A stretch of DNA of 32,329 nt from an uncultured Acidimicrobiales bacterium (GCA_938009905.1 CALLGK010000203.1:1-32329); one strand, 5' to 3'. Numbered from the stretch's first letter, positions 18,962-26,781 are shown. The notes: generated by a model from the sequence alone, not told the origin. Numbers and translations: made by a program.

Positions 18962-19954
18962 ATGTTGAAGCACATGAAATTGACGAAGGCGCCGGCTGCG
19001 CTGGCTCTCGTCACTGTGCTCGGAGGGACCGTGGTTCAGGCCAGTCCCGCTGAGGCAGGACGGGCGGCCACCATGTCAGCAGCAGAGCACACAACTGCAC
19101 AGCTGATGGAGTTTGATCTCAAGCTGCACGGGGCGGTGACGCACTCAGATGATCGAGCAATCGACATCCCAGCGACATGCCACGATGCTGGTCTGCGGGT
19201 GTCTGTGACGGTGTCCGACGAGTACGTCGGCCGAGAAGACCGAGCGCCCCAGCCAGACGAATCTGTCGTCGTTGAGCTGCGCCGCGACGGCGAGGTTATT
19301 GCTGAGGTTGGTCCGTCACCAGATCTTCCTGATGGCATCCGGTCAGCCTCCATCCAGACCGAACTCGGCACATTCCCGGTTCCCGCAGCGGGGGATGTCG
19401 TGCGCGTGCGCATGGCAAACCCCGCGACTTCTGCGTCGAACTCCGTTGTCATCGACGAGGTACTGCTCACGCCAGAGTGCAAGCCGCCGGTAGAGGTGGA
19501 GACCGTCGAGAAGGTGGTTGAAGTCGAGAAGGTGGTTGAAGTGGAGAAGGTCGTCGAGGTCGAGAAGATCGTCGAGGTCAACACGACCGAAACGCTCGCC
19601 ACCTGCGAAGCAGGCATCCTCGGCGTCGTTGCTCGCATGTACGAGAGCTACTTCGATCGCCAGCCCGAACACGACGGGCTCGTGTTCTGGTCGGCGCAGC
19701 TCGGCGCCGGGATGCGGCTTGAACAGGTGAGCGCCCACTTCGAGCAGTCAGACGAGTTCGCCGTACTGCACGGTGAGATCACCAATGATGAGTTCGTCAA
19801 GACCATCTACCGCAATGCGCTTCAGCGCGAGGCTGAAGCTGATGGGTTGGCCTTTTGGGTCGAGCAGCTTGAGTCCGGCAAGAGCCGGGCGTGGGTTGTC
19901 ATGATGATTGCGGTGCAGCCGGAGTCCCTCCAAGCCGGCTGCTACGCCCGCTAG
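18962..19954 (+). CDS. Secreted protein with VEKVVE repeats and C-terminal DUF4214 domain
   Basis: The product is 330 aa from ATG 18962, or 326 from ATG 18974, which has GAAG upstream and would also start the signal peptide well (MKLTKAPAALALVTVLGGTVV...AEA-G). The mature N-terminal half (about 35-170) is a beta-rich domain with Cys pairs (ATCHDAG, TPECKPP) and no family I recognise. An 18-bp in-frame repeat then encodes four VEKVVE-type hexapeptides (nt 19505-19576), a stiff charged stalk. The C-terminal ~105 residues match DUF4214: two helical repeats, MYESYFDRQPEHDGLVFW and IYRNALQREAEADGLAFW, each with the R--D--GL-FW core. DUF4214 occurs in bacterial surface and exported proteins; its function is unclear. 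No LAxTG signal is present. Confidence 0.85.
   Translation: MLKHMKLTKAPAALALVTVLGGTVVQASPAEAGRAATMSAAEHTTAQLMEFDLKLHGAVTHSDDRAIDIPATCHDAGLRVSVTVSDEYVGREDRAPQPDESVVVELRRDGEVIAEVGPSPDLPDGIRSASIQTELGTFPVPAAGDVVRVRMANPATSASNSVVIDEVLLTPECKPPVEVETVEKVVEVEKVVEVEKVVEVEKIVEVNTTETLATCEAGILGVVARMYESYFDRQPEHDGLVFWSAQLGAGMRLEQVSAHFEQSDEFAVLHGEITNDEFVKTIYRNALQREAEADGLAFWVEQLESGKSRAWVVMMIAVQPESLQAGCYAR
19505..19576 (+). repeat. Four tandem 18-bp units encoding VEKVVE
   Basis: Units start at 19505, 19523, 19541 and 19559. The first two are identical over 18 bp, while the last two differ at wobble positions and carry one Val to Ile change. The alternating Val, Glu and Lys pattern suggests an extended stalk or short coiled segment between the two domains of the secreted protein. 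Confidence 0.9.
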
Positions 19955-19979
19955 AGCGAACGCCTCTCCGGGTGTTCTG

Positions 19980-20013
19980 CGAGCAGCGTCGCCGCCGCCG
20001 ACGACGCTGCTCG
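19980..20013. terminator. Perfect 12-bp hairpin after the DUF4214 gene
   Basis: CGAGCAGCGTCG (19980-19991) is perfectly complementary to CGACGCTGCTCG (20002-20013) around a 10-base loop. It lies 26 bp after the stop codon. A U-tract is missing (AAGAGGC follows), as in many actinobacterial hairpin terminators. Confidence 0.65.
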
Positions 20014-20091
20014 AAGAGGCTTACGAACGGGCGACATGTTCGTGAGTTCGCCGAGGCGTCAACCAGAAGGCGTCAGTCGTAAGGTCTTGAG

Positions 20092-21459
20092 GTGGACTCA
20101 ACGCCTGTCGTCTTCTGGTTTCGCCGTGATCTGAGACTGACCGATCATCCGGCATTGGCCGCAGCAGCGGCGGCCGGACCGGTCGTCGGGTTGTTCATCA
20201 ACGACGACGCTCTCCGGCGGCCGTCAGGGGAGGCCCGGCTGGCATTTCTGAGCGCCACGCTCGACGCCCTCAACGCCGATATGGGCGGTGCGCTCGTGGT
20301 CCGCACGGGCCAGCCAGCGGACGTATTGCGGCAGGTGCTCGGCGACGTGGGTGGCACAACGGTGTATGCCACAGACGACTACGGGCCGTACGGACGTCGT
20401 CGCGACACACTCGTAGGCGAGCAGCTCGCGGCCGATGGCCTTACGGTCCACTATCTCGACTCGCCATACGTCGTGCCGCCGAACTCGATCGTCACTGGCG
20501 GCGGTACCCCCTACAAGGTGTTTACGCCGTTTTTCCGAGCCTGGAAGGCACACGGATGGCCTGCCGCCGGCGAGCGTGTCGACGTCAACTGGGTGACGGA
20601 TGTCGACAGCGAGGGCGTCCCAACGGCGCCGTCGACCGCTGCTGACTTGCCGGCCGCTGGCGAGACGGCGGCATGGGAACGGGCCGAGTGGTTTCTGCGG
20701 GAGGCTGTCGCCGACTACGGGAGCGCCCGAAACGATCCAGGAGTCGATGGCACGTCTCGACTCTCGCCGCATCTGAAGTACGGCGTCATTCACCCCCGGC
20801 AGCTTCTTGAACGCCTTGATGACACCGAGGGAGAAGAGATCTTTCGAAGCGAGCTGTGCTGGCGCGACTTCTACGCCGAGGTGCTCTTCCAGCGTCCAGA
20901 CTCGGCTCGCAATGCCTTTGTTCCGCGCATGGCGGGCATGGAGGTTGACGAAGGGCCGCTGGCCGACGAGCGATTTCAGGCGTGGTGTTACGGCCAGACC
21001 GGGTACCCGATCGTGGACGCGGGAATGCGTCAGCTGAAGGCCGAGGGTTGGATGCACAACCGTGTGCGGATGATCGTCGGCTCGTTTCTGGTGAAAGATC
21101 TGCATCTTGATTGGACCAGAGGCGCCCGCTGGTTCATGGACCAACTCGTCGACGGCGATCTGGCCTCGAACAACCACGGCTGGCAGTGGGTTGCGGGCAC
21201 CGGAACTGACGCGTCGCCGTACTACCGCGTGTTTAATCCGACGAGTCAGTCGAAGAAGTTCGATCCGACCGGACGGTATTTGCGCCAGTGGATTCCCGAG
21301 ATCGCTCATTTGAGCGACAAAGAGATTCACCAGCCGGAAGCTTGTAAGGCCGGCGCCCCCGCTGGCTATCCAGGGCCCATCGTCGATCACGCGGCCGAGC
21401 GAATCGAATCGCTAGCCCGCCTCGAACGCCTGAAAACTGCCAACGCAGCCCAGCCCTAG
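20092..21459 (+). CDS. phr: DNA photolyase (class I CPD-type, cryptochrome/photolyase family)
   Basis: This 455-aa flavoenzyme repairs UV-induced pyrimidine dimers using light. The N-terminal alpha/beta antenna domain starts FWFRRDLRLTDHPAL. The FAD-binding domain shows TSRLSPHLKYGVIHPRQ, SELCWRDFYAEVLF, GYPIVDAGMRQL, the helix WMHNRVRMIVGSFLVKDL, then SNNHGWQWVAGTGTD and YYRVFNPTSQSKKFDP, all signature segments of class I enzymes. NNHGWQW replaces the more usual NNGGWQW. GTG 20092 has AAGG about ten bases upstream and starts directly on the first strand. A (6-4) photolyase or CPF member is possible but less likely. It sits among accessory genes between lepA and hrcA, flanked by hairpins on both sides. 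Confidence 0.95.
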   Translation: MDSTPVVFWFRRDLRLTDHPALAAAAAAGPVVGLFINDDALRRPSGEARLAFLSATLDALNADMGGALVVRTGQPADVLRQVLGDVGGTTVYATDDYGPYGRRRDTLVGEQLAADGLTVHYLDSPYVVPPNSIVTGGGTPYKVFTPFFRAWKAHGWPAAGERVDVNWVTDVDSEGVPTAPSTAADLPAAGETAAWERAEWFLREAVADYGSARNDPGVDGTSRLSPHLKYGVIHPRQLLERLDDTEGEEIFRSELCWRDFYAEVLFQRPDSARNAFVPRMAGMEVDEGPLADERFQAWCYGQTGYPIVDAGMRQLKAEGWMHNRVRMIVGSFLVKDLHLDWTRGARWFMDQLVDGDLASNNHGWQWVAGTGTDASPYYRVFNPTSQSKKFDPTGRYLRQWIPEIAHLSDKEIHQPEACKAGAPAGYPGPIVDHAAERIESLARLERLKTANAAQP

Positions 21460-21500
21460 CCGGGTCCCTCACGCGCTCACCCCTCACGAAATCCTGGTTC

Positions 21501-21540
21501 TGGAGGCCGTAGAGCACCAAAACGTGGTCTCCGGCCTCCA
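21501..21540. terminator. Hairpin after the photolyase gene
   Basis: TGGAGGCCG (21501-21509) pairs with CGGCCTCCA (21532-21540), and the inner part can extend imperfectly (AGA/TCT, CAC/GTG) to an AAAA-containing loop. It is followed by a G-rich stretch rather than U residues. It most likely ends or protects the photolyase mRNA. Confidence 0.6.
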
Positions 21541-21674
21541 AATCGGGATTGGGGGGAGGGGGGAGAGGTGCGCCCGACGTCACGTGTGTTGCGTCAGCTG
21601 GGCGACGGAGCGAACGGCCTGGTCGTCAGATGATGCAGTCAGACCACAACGACGCCCTGGAGGGACATCGCACC

Positions 21675-22241
21675 ATGAAGAACATTCGCAAGGCCATCAT
21701 CGCTCTGCTCACCATCGCTTTCGCCGGCGGACTCGCCGCAGCTCCGGCCAGCGCCCATCACGATGGTGGCGGCGACTATCCGCCACTGGCCTTCCGCATC
21801 GACGTCGTCGGCGCAAACGCCGGCTCTCTCGATCAGACCTGGTTGCTTGAGCAGTCAGAGGGTGTCAACGAGTTCGATCCTGCCGAGATGGGCCACAACT
21901 GGGATCTGGAAGTCGAGTCGAACGCCCACACCAGGAGCGTGGCAGTGACAGTGCGTGGCGTCGCTCGTCCAATTCAGAACCTCTCAGGCAATGCCTTCAC
22001 CTTTAACCTCCGCGATTCCGGAGGCTTCATCCACGGAGGCACCTACGAGATCACCACGCAGGGGTTCTCGGGGTTCAACGGAACTGGAGAGGCCGGCCCG
22101 GTGAAGCGCTTCACGATCAAGGTCGCCTATCCGGTGGTCATCGTTGATGGCATCGACCTCTTCGAAGACGATCCGTTCGACATCAAGCCAGAGCCTGAGC
22201 CAGTTATCGAAATCCCATGGTGGTGGACCTGGACCTTCTAG
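21675..22241 (+). CDS. Small secreted protein of unknown function
   Basis: The 188-aa product starts at ATG 21675, with GGAGGGA about ten bases upstream and a clean signal peptide: basic MKNIRK, hydrophobic core, then PASA-HHDGG. The in-frame upstream extension to 21549 is rejected because it lacks a ribosome site and would bury the signal. The mature part is beta-rich, with SDNT-like alternation (FRIDVVGANAG, TRSVAVTVRG, GGTYEITTQGFSG), and resembles a single extracellular beta-sandwich domain. It ends with an acidic Pro segment (DPFDIKPEPEPV) and an aromatic terminus, PWWWTWTF. I do not recognise the family. No membrane anchor or sorting signal is seen. Confidence 0.75.
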   Translation: MKNIRKAIIALLTIAFAGGLAAAPASAHHDGGGDYPPLAFRIDVVGANAGSLDQTWLLEQSEGVNEFDPAEMGHNWDLEVESNAHTRSVAVTVRGVARPIQNLSGNAFTFNLRDSGGFIHGGTYEITTQGFSGFNGTGEAGPVKRFTIKVAYPVVIVDGIDLFEDDPFDIKPEPEPVIEIPWWWTWTF

Positions 22242-22248
22242 TCACCAC

Positions 22249-22262
22249 GCCCCACATGGGGC
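22249..22262 (+). terminator. Short GC hairpin right after the secreted-protein stop
   Basis: GCCCC (22249-22253) and GGGGC (22258-22262) close an ACAT loop eight bases beyond the stop codon. It is short and has no U-run; it may act together with the larger hairpin at 22292-22331. Confidence 0.4.
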
Positions 22263-22291
22263 TCACGAACAACTGTCAAGGACATCCCTTG

Positions 22292-22331
22292 CTGGAGGGC
22301 CCCGCTATCACTTGATAGTGGGGCCCTCCAG
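22292..22331. terminator. 19-bp near-perfect inverted repeat upstream of hrcA
   Basis: CTGGAGGGCCCCGCTATCA (22292-22310) and its reverse complement (22313-22331) differ by one G-U wobble and are separated by only two bases, giving a very stable hairpin. A second small hairpin, TCTGGA/TCCAGA (22337-22352), follows and repeats the CTGGA element. The element lies 36 bp before the hrcA ATG. It may terminate the upstream gene or regulate hrcA. It bears no similarity to the CIRCE element. Confidence 0.6.
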
Positions 22332-22367
22332 ATTGGTCTGGAGGTATCCAGATAGGCTGGAAAGCCA

Positions 22368-23363
22368 ATGTTGGACGAACGAAAAGCGGCGATTCTTCAA
22401 GCCGTCGTCGAGGAATACATCGAGACTGCTCAGCCCGTCGGTTCGAGCGCCGTCGCGTCCGCAGCTCCGGTCAAGGTCTCGTCCGCCACGATTCGTTCTG
22501 ACATGGCCACCCTCGAAGCCGAGGGCTATCTCCACCAGCCGCACACCAGCGCTGGTCGGGTGCCGACCGACAAGGGCTATCGCCACTTCGTCGACGCAGT
22601 CGGCCAAGCCAGCCTCGGACGGCCAGACAGTCGCAAGGTCAACGAGTTCTTCCGCCAGATGCGGGGCGAAATCGAAGACCTCATGCGCGACACCGCTGGG
22701 CTGCTGAGCCGACTCACCGACTACGCCGCCGTGGTGGTCGATCACTCAGCAGAAGCCGCTGCCGTCCGGTCGTTCCAGCTCGTGTCGCTCACGCCAGACG
22801 TTGCGCTTGCCGTCGTTGTGTTGGCAACAGGGGTGATCGAGAAGCACACCATCGAGTGGGACGCCCCCGTTGATGGCGACGACATTGATCGAATCAGCGC
22901 CGTGGTGGCGGAAGCCTTCGACGGGCGTGTGCTCACCGAGCCAGATCCGCTTGCTCCCACCGGAGCAGATCACCTCGATGTGATGGCCCGGTCGGTTGTC
23001 GAAGTCGTTTCTGGTCAGCCAGTCGACCCAGACCGCGTCTACGTCGACGGCGCCTCTCGCGTTGTCGGCTCATTCGACGCAGTCGATACCGTCTCGCAAG
23101 TTCTCACGATTCTCGAGCAGCAGCTTGTGGTGGTGAGCCTCATGGGCGATGTGCTCGAACGGGGTCAATCCGTGGCCATTGGTGCCGAAACGGGTGTGGA
23201 ACCTCTCGAGGAGTGCAGTGTGGTTGTGTCCCCCTATGAAATCGACGGCGAGGCCGCTGGGTCGATCGCCGTACTCGGTCCCACCAGAATGAACTATCCG
23301 CAGGCGATGGCCGCTGTCGCCGTTGTCAGTCGTCAACTTGGACGAAGGCTCAGCGAGGGTTGA
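22368..23363 (+). CDS. hrcA: HrcA heat-shock repressor
   Basis: HrcA represses chaperone genes by binding CIRCE elements and is tuned by GroEL. The 331-aa protein shows the conserved winged-helix part [20 protein letters not shown], then [25 protein letters not shown] and [19 protein letters not shown] (to about residue 80), followed by the GAF-like effector domain and ending with [28 protein letters not shown] precedes ATG 22368. The stop codon overlaps the dnaJ start (TGATG), so the two are coupled. I found no CIRCE sequence upstream of hrcA or anywhere in this interval; its targets would then be groE genes elsewhere. Confidence 0.96.
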   Translation: MLDERKAAILQAVVEEYIETAQPVGSSAVASAAPVKVSSATIRSDMATLEAEGYLHQPHTSAGRVPTDKGYRHFVDAVGQASLGRPDSRKVNEFFRQMRGEIEDLMRDTAGLLSRLTDYAAVVVDHSAEAAAVRSFQLVSLTPDVALAVVVLATGVIEKHTIEWDAPVDGDDIDRISAVVAEAFDGRVLTEPDPLAPTGADHLDVMARSVVEVVSGQPVDPDRVYVDGASRVVGSFDAVDTVSQVLTILEQQLVVVSLMGDVLERGQSVAIGAETGVEPLEECSVVVSPYEIDGEAAGSIAVLGPTRMNYPQAMAAVAVVSRQLGRRLSEG

Positions 23364-24475
23364 TGGCCGACTTTTACGAACTTCTCGGCGTCGATCGCGG
23401 CGCCGACGAAACCACAATCAAGAAGGCCTACCGGAAGCTCGCTCGCGAGCTGCACCCCGACGCCAACCCAGACGACCCGACGGCCGAGGCCAAGTTCAAA
23501 GAGGTTGCCGAGGCCTACGAGGTGCTCAGCGACCCTGCGAAACGGGCCAACTACGACCGATTCGGTTCCGCTCAGGGGCCGGGTGGATTCGGTGGCGGCG
23601 GCGATCCATTCGGCGGGGGAGGGCTCGGCGATCTCTTTGACGCGTTCTTCAACGTTGGCGGACAGGGAGGCCAGGGCGGCGGCCCACAGCGCGGTGTCGA
23701 CCTCGAAGTTGTCGCCTACCTCGATCTTGAAGACACCGTCGAAGGCGCGGCCAAAGATGTCACGGTTCGCACCGCCGTTGCGTGCGAGACCTGCGACGCC
23801 AGTGGCGCAGCGCCCGGGGCCGAGATCAGCACCTGTGGCGAGTGCCAGGGGCATGGCCAGGTCCGTCAGGTGCGCCAGTCGATCCTTGGCCAAATGGTCA
23901 CCACGTCGGCTTGTCCGCGATGTGCCGGTGAGGGCCGGATCATCTCCGACCCCTGCGGTGAATGCGCCGGCGAAGGCCGCAAGGTCGAAGACCGCACATA
24001 CACCGTCGATATCCCAGCTGGTGTCTCGCACGGCTCGACGCTGCGACTCACCGGCCGAGGCGCCGTTGGTCAGCGAGGGGCAACGCCTGGCGATCTCTAC
24101 GTTGAGATTCGCGTCAACCAGCACCCCGTGTTCGTGCGCGACGGCGACAACCTGCTCGCAGAGCTGCACGTCGCCATGACACAGGCCGCGCTGGGCGCAA
24201 CCGTCCCGTTTGACGCCATCGACGGTCCGATCGAAATTTCGGTGCCGCCAGGGTCGCAATCTGGCCAGAAGTTCACCGTCCGCGAGCGTGGCGTGCCCAA
24301 GCTGCGAGGTCGGGGCCGCGGCGCTCTCGAGCTGCGCCTGGTCGTCGACACGCCAACCAAGCTCACGGAGGCAGACGTCGAGTTGTTGCAGCAGTTCGCG
24401 GCTCAACGCGGCGAAGAAGTCAGCCCGCCAGACGAAGGCTTCTTCTCGAAGATCAAGTCGGCATTCAACGGGTGA
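23363..24475 (+). CDS. dnaJ: Chaperone DnaJ (HSP40)
   Basis: DnaJ stimulates DnaK ATPase activity and delivers unfolded clients. The 370-aa protein has the J domain (about 1-68) with the HPD motif at residues 31-33, a Gly/Phe-rich linker (about 70-105), four zinc-binding CxxCxGxG-type repeats ([32 protein letters not shown]; about 133-198) and the C-terminal substrate domains ending [12 protein letters not shown]. The start is ATG 23363, sharing a base with the hrcA stop. dnaK and grpE are not in the window, so this is the second DnaJ-type copy (DnaJ2) commonly paired with hrcA in actinobacteria. Confidence 0.96.
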   Translation: MADFYELLGVDRGADETTIKKAYRKLARELHPDANPDDPTAEAKFKEVAEAYEVLSDPAKRANYDRFGSAQGPGGFGGGGDPFGGGGLGDLFDAFFNVGGQGGQGGGPQRGVDLEVVAYLDLEDTVEGAAKDVTVRTAVACETCDASGAAPGAEISTCGECQGHGQVRQVRQSILGQMVTTSACPRCAGEGRIISDPCGECAGEGRKVEDRTYTVDIPAGVSHGSTLRLTGRGAVGQRGATPGDLYVEIRVNQHPVFVRDGDNLLAELHVAMTQAALGATVPFDAIDGPIEISVPPGSQSGQKFTVRERGVPKLRGRGRGALELRLVVDTPTKLTEADVELLQQFAAQRGEEVSPPDEGFFSKIKSAFNG

Positions 24476-25143
24476 ACCGGCGCAGCCTCCCTCTGGTCTT
24501 TGTCGGATCAGTGGATGCTCCAGAGCTCGATGAAGCCGACGAGCGCCACCTACGCAAGGCACTGCGGCTCCGAGATGGCGACAGCTTTGGCGTGAGTGAC
24601 GGCCGCGGCCATTGGCGTCAAGTTCGACTCGAAGCCGAGGCTGTCGTTCCTGACAGCGATGCCATCTTCGAGCCAGCGTCGACCGATCCGCTCACCGTTG
24701 GGTTCTGCCCGGTGAAAGGGGAGCGAGCTGAGTGGTTCGTGCAGAAGCTGACCGAGCTCGATGTCGATCGGATCATCCCGTTGGTCAGCGACCGGGGTGT
24801 GGTGCGCTGGGACGAGAAACGAACGGCGAAGTTGGCCGAGCGGTTCACCACAACGGTGCGTGAGGCTGCGATGCAAAGCCGCCGCGTGTGGATGCCCACG
24901 GTTGAGGCCCCGATGCCCGTCGTCGATGCGCTCGCGCTGCCCGGCGCGGCGATGGCTGACCCAGACGGCCGCGCACCACGGGTTTCTGACCGTGTGCTCC
25001 TGGTGGGTCCTGAGGGTGGTTGGAGCGAGAAGGAGAGACACGGGGCTGACCTCGTGCGGCTGCCCGGAGCGGTCCTTCGAGCCGAAACCGCGGCCATCGC
25101 GGCAGCCGTCGTGTTGGGCTCGCAACGAGCGGTTGGAAAATGA
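24472..25143 (+). CDS. rsmE: 16S rRNA m3U1498 methyltransferase RsmE
   Basis: RsmE methylates N3 of U1498 in 16S rRNA using SAM. The 223-aa SPOUT enzyme has an N-terminal PUA-like domain ([19 protein letters not shown] region, shown in part as [12 protein letters not shown]) and the knot-forming C-terminal motifs [12 protein letters not shown] (about residue 178 on) and [15 protein letters not shown]. The usual L-G--ILR-ETA pattern carries [11 protein letters not shown] here. GTG 24472 overlaps the dnaJ stop (GTGA), so translation is coupled. Its position after dnaJ is the conserved order. Confidence 0.94.
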   Translation: MNRRSLPLVFVGSVDAPELDEADERHLRKALRLRDGDSFGVSDGRGHWRQVRLEAEAVVPDSDAIFEPASTDPLTVGFCPVKGERAEWFVQKLTELDVDRIIPLVSDRGVVRWDEKRTAKLAERFTTTVREAAMQSRRVWMPTVEAPMPVVDALALPGAAMADPDGRAPRVSDRVLLVGPEGGWSEKERHGADLVRLPGAVLRAETAAIAAAVVLGSQRAVGK

Positions 25144-25156
25144 ACACCTTGGGTGG

Positions 25157-25185
25157 TTGAACCTACGCTCCGTGACGTCTAGCGT
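25157..25185 (+). promoter_or_regulatory. Candidate promoter of the bldD-like gene
   Basis: TTGAAC (25157-25162) and TAGCGT (25180-25185) are separated by 17 bp, a good housekeeping spacing, about 30 bp upstream of the start codon. Two direct copies of CGTGACG (25171-25177 and 25183-25189) overlap the spacer and -10 box and could be an operator. Confidence 0.4.
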
Positions 25186-25215
25186 GACGCCCGAGATGTT
25201 GGTGCGAGGAGAATG

Positions 25216-25746
25216 ATGGAAGACCTCAACGAGGCGGGGTCGGAGTACGGGCGACGAGTCGGCGAGCGCTTGCGCGCAATTCGTCGACAGAAGCGGCTGT
25301 CCCTGCAAGAAGTGGAAGCTGCGTCAGATCAGGAGTTCAAGGCCTCGGTCTTGGGCGCCTATGAACGAGGGGAGCGCGCCATCTCGGTGCCTCGTCTCGA
25401 ACGCTTGGCATCGTTCTACAACGTGCCGATCGATCAGCTTCTGCCGAGAACAACAACGGTCGGCGTCACGCCGGGCCTTGTTGACCTCACCGAGCGCACG
25501 GGACGGGCGGGCGTCATGCTCGACCTCACGGCGCTCGACTCAGTGCCTGGCGCTGAGGGTGAGATGCTGGGCCGCTACCTGGGCATGATCCAGGTGCAGC
25601 GTCAAGACTTCAACGGCCGTGTGCTCACGGTCCGCCAAGACGATCTTCGTGCGATTGCGTGCATCCTGGGCGTCGAGTTTGACGACGCTATCGATCGGCT
25701 TGCCGATCTGGGTATGGCCACGTTGCCGGCACAAGGCGCCGAGTAA
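25216..25746 (+). CDS. BldD-family HTH regulator, candidate c-di-GMP receptor
   Basis: In Streptomyces, BldD is a c-di-GMP-activated master repressor of development. This 176-aa protein aligns with it along its length: an XRE-type HTH (about 10-78; GERLRAIRRQKRLSLQEVE, YERGERAISVPRLERLASFY, PIDQLLPR) and a C-terminal domain (about 95-168). The Streptomyces ligand signature RGD-X8-RQDD appears as RQD (129-131), eight residues, RQDD (140-143), with only the Gly changed. ATG 25216 is favoured over ATG 25213 because GAGGAGA (25206-25212) is better spaced. The gene has its own candidate promoter and converges on the pseudokinase gene 21 bp away. A c-di-GMP enzyme is encoded at 12447-15062. Ligand binding is inferred, not shown. 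Confidence 0.88.
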   Translation: MEDLNEAGSEYGRRVGERLRAIRRQKRLSLQEVEAASDQEFKASVLGAYERGERAISVPRLERLASFYNVPIDQLLPRTTTVGVTPGLVDLTERTGRAGVMLDLTALDSVPGAEGEMLGRYLGMIQVQRQDFNGRVLTVRQDDLRAIACILGVEFDDAIDRLADLGMATLPAQGAE

Positions 25747-25767
25747 GCACCACGTTTCGGGGCATCC

Positions 25768-26781
25768 TCAGGGACGCTCCAACATGGTTCGGCCCGCTGG
25801 GCCAACGGCCCACAGCTCACAGTCTTCGTAGACCAACTCGGTCGCGCCCGGAACCATGGCTTCGGCCTGCCCAACGGTGCGGTCGAGAGGTCTGTCGTCG
25901 GGAGCAACGAAGCGCCACACCGTCGACTCGTGATCGAGCACCGCGGCTTCCGGCGGGCACCCAACGGGTGTCCCCACAGCCGTGTCGACGAGTCCGTCGA
26001 CCTCAAATTGGTCGTGGCCGATCGTCAGCTCGATCGAGGCCCGAGGGCTGGTAGGAGCACCGTTGAGCGGGTTCCATACGGTGACGCCAACCACAAACGC
26101 CACGAAGCCCATCAACACGGCAACACCACGGCCGCCAGCCGAGCCCAGCAGGCCTGAGTTCTGCAGCTGCGGTTTGTCACCAGAGAGGTCATCCGCCAGC
26201 TCACGGTTGCTGGGCGGCGCAACGACGACAAGCGGGGCAAACCATCGTGCGACCCGCTGGGCCGTGATCTGATCGTCTGGCTCTTCGAGGCGAGATCGAA
26301 TGCGTTGCCAGTCGTCTCGCCCCGGCACCGTTGTGCCCTGTTCGTCCCAGCGGGCGAGGAGGCGATCGACCATGCCGCCAACGGCACGAAGGTCGTCTTG
26401 GGGCCTTGTCGCACCTCCGTCTGGGCTGCACAGCACCACACCGCGAGCCCGCGTGGGATCGGTCGAGACAATGACGTGGTCGAGTGTGAGCTTGCCGTGC
26501 ACCAAGTCTCGGTTGTGGAGATCGGTGAGCGTGCGGGCGAGGCCCAGAAAGAGCGCCGCGGTCTCGGAGGGCGACAGCGTTGCGGTGCGCAACGTTGTTT
26601 GGCCGGCGTGCTGGGTGCGCAGTACGGCGTTCTCAAACGAGACAAGGCGCACGACGTTTGGGTGGCGAGCTTCAGCCAACCAACGGGCCTCTGCCTTGCG
26701 GTCTGGGCGATCGCCTTCGAGCGCGGTCTTATCGACGACAAGCTGACCATCGACGGTGTTGAGGGTGACACGTGTAGCCAT
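25768..26781 (-). CDS. Membrane-anchored protein-kinase-like protein, probable pseudokinase
   Basis: The 337-aa protein has an N-terminal half resembling a protein kinase: VVDKTA (possible ATP Lys18), WLAEARHPNVVRL (alpha-C helix region), then LHNRDLVHGKLTLDHVIV where the catalytic loop HRDLKPxN reads HGKLTLDH. The catalytic Asp, Lys and Asn are all replaced and no DFG is found. A PQDDLRAVGGMVDRLL segment matches the kinase helix F region. A single membrane segment (about 218-235) follows, then a 100-residue extracellular domain. Catalysis is therefore unlikely and a scaffold or sensor role more likely. ATG 26781 has GGAG about ten bases upstream. It is convergent with the bldD-like gene. Residual catalytic activity is not excluded. 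Confidence 0.8.
   Translation of the reverse strand: MATRVTLNTVDGQLVVDKTALEGDRPDRKAEARWLAEARHPNVVRLVSFENAVLRTQHAGQTTLRTATLSPSETAALFLGLARTLTDLHNRDLVHGKLTLDHVIVSTDPTRARGVVLCSPDGGATRPQDDLRAVGGMVDRLLARWDEQGTTVPGRDDWQRIRSRLEEPDDQITAQRVARWFAPLVVVAPPSNRELADDLSGDKPQLQNSGLLGSAGGRGVAVLMGFVAFVVGVTVWNPLNGAPTSPRASIELTIGHDQFEVDGLVDTAVGTPVGCPPEAAVLDHESTVWRFVAPDDRPLDRTVGQAEAMVPGATELVYEDCELWAVGPAGRTMLERP

Noticed and set aside
20224-21390. 388-codon open frame on the minus strand opposite the photolyase gene
   Set aside because: It lies entirely antisense to a well-conserved gene, has no recognisable motif or ribosome site, and such frames are common at high GC.
22242-22367. CIRCE operator for HrcA
   Set aside because: I searched for TTAGCACTC-N9-GAGTGCTAA or a close variant and saw none; the inverted repeat present has an unrelated sequence.
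23333-24562. 409-codon minus-strand open frame opposite dnaJ
   Set aside because: Antisense to the conserved dnaJ gene and overlapping hrcA and rsmE ends; no protein-like motif.
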